In this document: in pieces, positions 62,421 to 64,000 of the stretch
Layout of the letters: each line of letters begins with the position of its first letter
How positions within the stretch are numbered: the first letter of the stretch is position 1
Source: Oxyruncus cristatus
Lineage: Eukaryota > Chordata > Aves > Passeriformes > Cotingidae
Reading direction: 5' to 3'
Length of the DNA stretch: 64,000 bases
Assembly (NCBI GenBank): GCA_013399855.1
Contig: VXAY01005274.1
Span: forward strand, 2,191,725 to 2,255,724
Made by a program: the position numbers and the translations under genes
Notes under the pieces: generated by a model
Databases searched by the model: none
Told to the model about the DNA's origin: nothing
Seen by the model: the letters and a program-made list of their open reading frames with translations, nothing else

Positions 62421-63172
62421 GACATTTGGTATTCTCAGTCTGATACCTCTTCCCTCCTTATCCTCCCCTTGTTTGCACAGGGAGCAATTTGGGATCTGGG
62501 TGCCATCCCAGAGTTTGCAGGAGTCTGAGACTGGGCACTGTGAGACTCTGATTACGCAGAACGGCAGAAGGATCCCGATAAAGCCTTGGAAAAGGACATT
62601 GGATGTGCACAGAGCTGGAAGTGCGCATCGGTGCCTTGCTGGGACTGCAGCCCTGCTGTCCTGGCTGGCTGATCCACAGTGGGCTTTGTGCTGAAGCAGC
62701 TCTCTTTTGCTCCCCTCTGTCAGGTGCCTGCTTAGGTTATAAAAGCTGATCCGCTGCCAGGTAATGAGTTTTATTGTTCCAAGAAACACATAAACAAGCT
62801 CCCGCGGCTGACGGGGAGCGGATTTCTGTTTGAATTGCGATTAACAGGCAGGATTTTTTTTATCAGTTGCATGGCCAGGGCTGCCAAGGTTGTATTTTTC
62901 CACTGAACAAGCTCTGCTTTGCTTTGAAGGTGAAAGTTTGTTCCACCCTTTACTGCAGGTGTAAAAAGGCTCACGTAATCAGTGTTGCATATTTAATCAG
63001 GAGAGCAGTGGTAGGTGCAACGTGCCAAGGGACTTTCCACAGATGAAGGGGGTTTGCAGGATTTGCTGCATGGGAGGATATTCACTTTGAGGTTCAGGTA
63101 TACTTTAGGAAAATAAGGGTTTCTAACTTCATTCTCGGTGCCCAGGGATCTCTCCTCTTTTTAGCTGCTCCA

Positions 63173-63185
63173 TTTTTTTTTTTTT
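63173..63185. repeat. Poly-T run (13)
   Basis: Thirteen T preceded by CTCCA and followed by CATCCC. Confidence 0.95.
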
Positions 63186-64000
63186 CATCCCTTGGTGTCA
63201 GGTTGAAACTTGGTGACGGCTGACGCGAAGTGCTGACGACAGAGCTGCATCCGAGGGGCAGCTCACGTGGAAGAACTTCAGAGGCAGCAGTGCATCATCC
63301 CGTCCTTCAAGGGCACCTTCTCCCAGGAGAAGAGTCCTGGATTCTAGCACCATTAACACGCCAAGTAACTTGCAGGATTTCAGCAGGAGTTTGTGGTGCT
63401 TTGCTTGTCTCCAGTTACATGACAAGAGCACAAACTGCTTTATGCTCACAGAAATCTTCATCTATAAACTTAGGATCACAATGCCCTGAATAGGATCAAA
63501 TTACTTGATTTTACAAAGTCACAACCTGCTGTCTGCCCAAGCAAAGCCATTTTTGACAGGGCAAAACTAGTATCTGACTCCTTGAATATTAGATATGCAG
63601 GGACTAGTGACTCCCTTCTGGAGCAAATGGAAACACAACATCTTACTGCTCCCTCAGCATCCAGCTCCCTTTTACTAGGGTTACTACTCCACCTAGCAAA
63701 TCAAGCTTTCAGCTGCATTTCATCCCCATCAGCCTCCAGGGGCAAGGGGATGTCACAGCAGTGCTGCTGCCCTGCCCCACACAGCTCACGGAGGGGTGCA
63801 GGTCTGCCAGAGCACCCAACACTAACCCTACTCCCTTTGCTGCCTGTCACTCTCACCCTGCAGCTCCCGCCCATCGTGCTGCTGTTCCAGCTCCTCTGGC
63901 TGGCTTTTGCTACACTACATAAACTCTTCATTGCCTCAGCTGCAACACTTGATACAAGTCACTCTAGTGATAATCTCCAGCAGGAAAGAATTTGTGTCTG

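Larger units (their letters stand above)
58885..64000. other. Non-coding unique sequence, CR1-free
   Basis: 59,000-59,700 is AT-rich and contains a 22-bp palindrome. 59,800-60,300 is GC-richer. 62,240-62,420 is strongly pyrimidine-rich on the + strand. 62,755-62,870 mixes TAATGAG, TTATTGTTCC, ATAAACA and GCGATTAAC motifs and could be conserved non-coding DNA. A T13 run lies at 63,173-63,185. No exon or RNA gene is recognised. Confidence 0.45.

Noticed and set aside
1..64000. CRISPR arrays, tRNA or rRNA genes, operons, endogenous retroviral genes
   Set aside because: Nothing of this kind was seen on reading both strands. The CR1 content and CpG depletion point to a vertebrate nuclear genome.

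Overview
The window is almost certainly a piece of a bird nuclear genome. The evidence is 18 fragments of CR1 LINE retrotransposons, all 3'-end pieces. They carry the avian hallmarks: a terminal (ATTCTRTG)n-type octamer and the GGTTTGGGTTGGAA / TTCCAACCCAAACC block, and in several the decayed C-terminus of the CR1 ORF2 protein. There are no Alu-like SINEs, no recognisable endogenous retrovirus and no prokaryotic gene organisation. Two runs of N (50 and 108 bases) mark assembly gaps. Order or species cannot be fixed from this sequence alone.

The one gene signal I can support is the start of a gene on the minus strand inside a strong CpG island (about 42,180-43,260). A short first coding exon (42,708 down to 42,666) begins MGNAESVPRG. 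It has a good Kozak context, an N-myristoylation signature (Met-Gly with Ser at position 6) and a consensus splice donor (GTAAGT). Overlapping GC boxes lie about 100 bp upstream. A 10-bp minisatellite starts at intron position +6. If this reading is right, intron 1 runs toward position 1. I found no second exon, so much or all of 1-42,665 would be first intron or intron plus unrecognised exons. 43,260-64,000 would be upstream flank. The gene is not identified.

Layout: 1-42,180 is non-coding as far as I can see, with CR1 fragments at about 3.2, 7.4, 10.5, 12.9, 20.0, 21.1, 23.4, 26.2, 36.9 and 39.2 kb, homopolymer and microsatellite tracts, and several AT-rich unique stretches with clusters of homeodomain- or SOX-like sites. 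42,180-43,260 is the CpG island promoter. 43,260-64,000 is upstream flank with eight more CR1 fragments (44.0, 46.6, 47.3, 51.4, 52.4, 54.4, 58.0 and 58.6 kb), a CTCF-like site near 47.66 kb, a GC-richer candidate regulatory block near 57.0-57.6 kb with a perfect cAMP response element, and a 22-bp perfect palindrome at 59.04 kb.

Most long open frames here (up to about 240 codons outside the CpG island) have no recognisable protein content, overlap each other on both strands and look like chance. The CpG-island frames are artefacts of stop-codon-poor GC-rich DNA, some of them spanning Ns. I see no convincing new multi-gene system. The most noteworthy structure is the promoter, first exon, splice donor and G-rich minisatellite arrangement at 42.6-42.9 kb.
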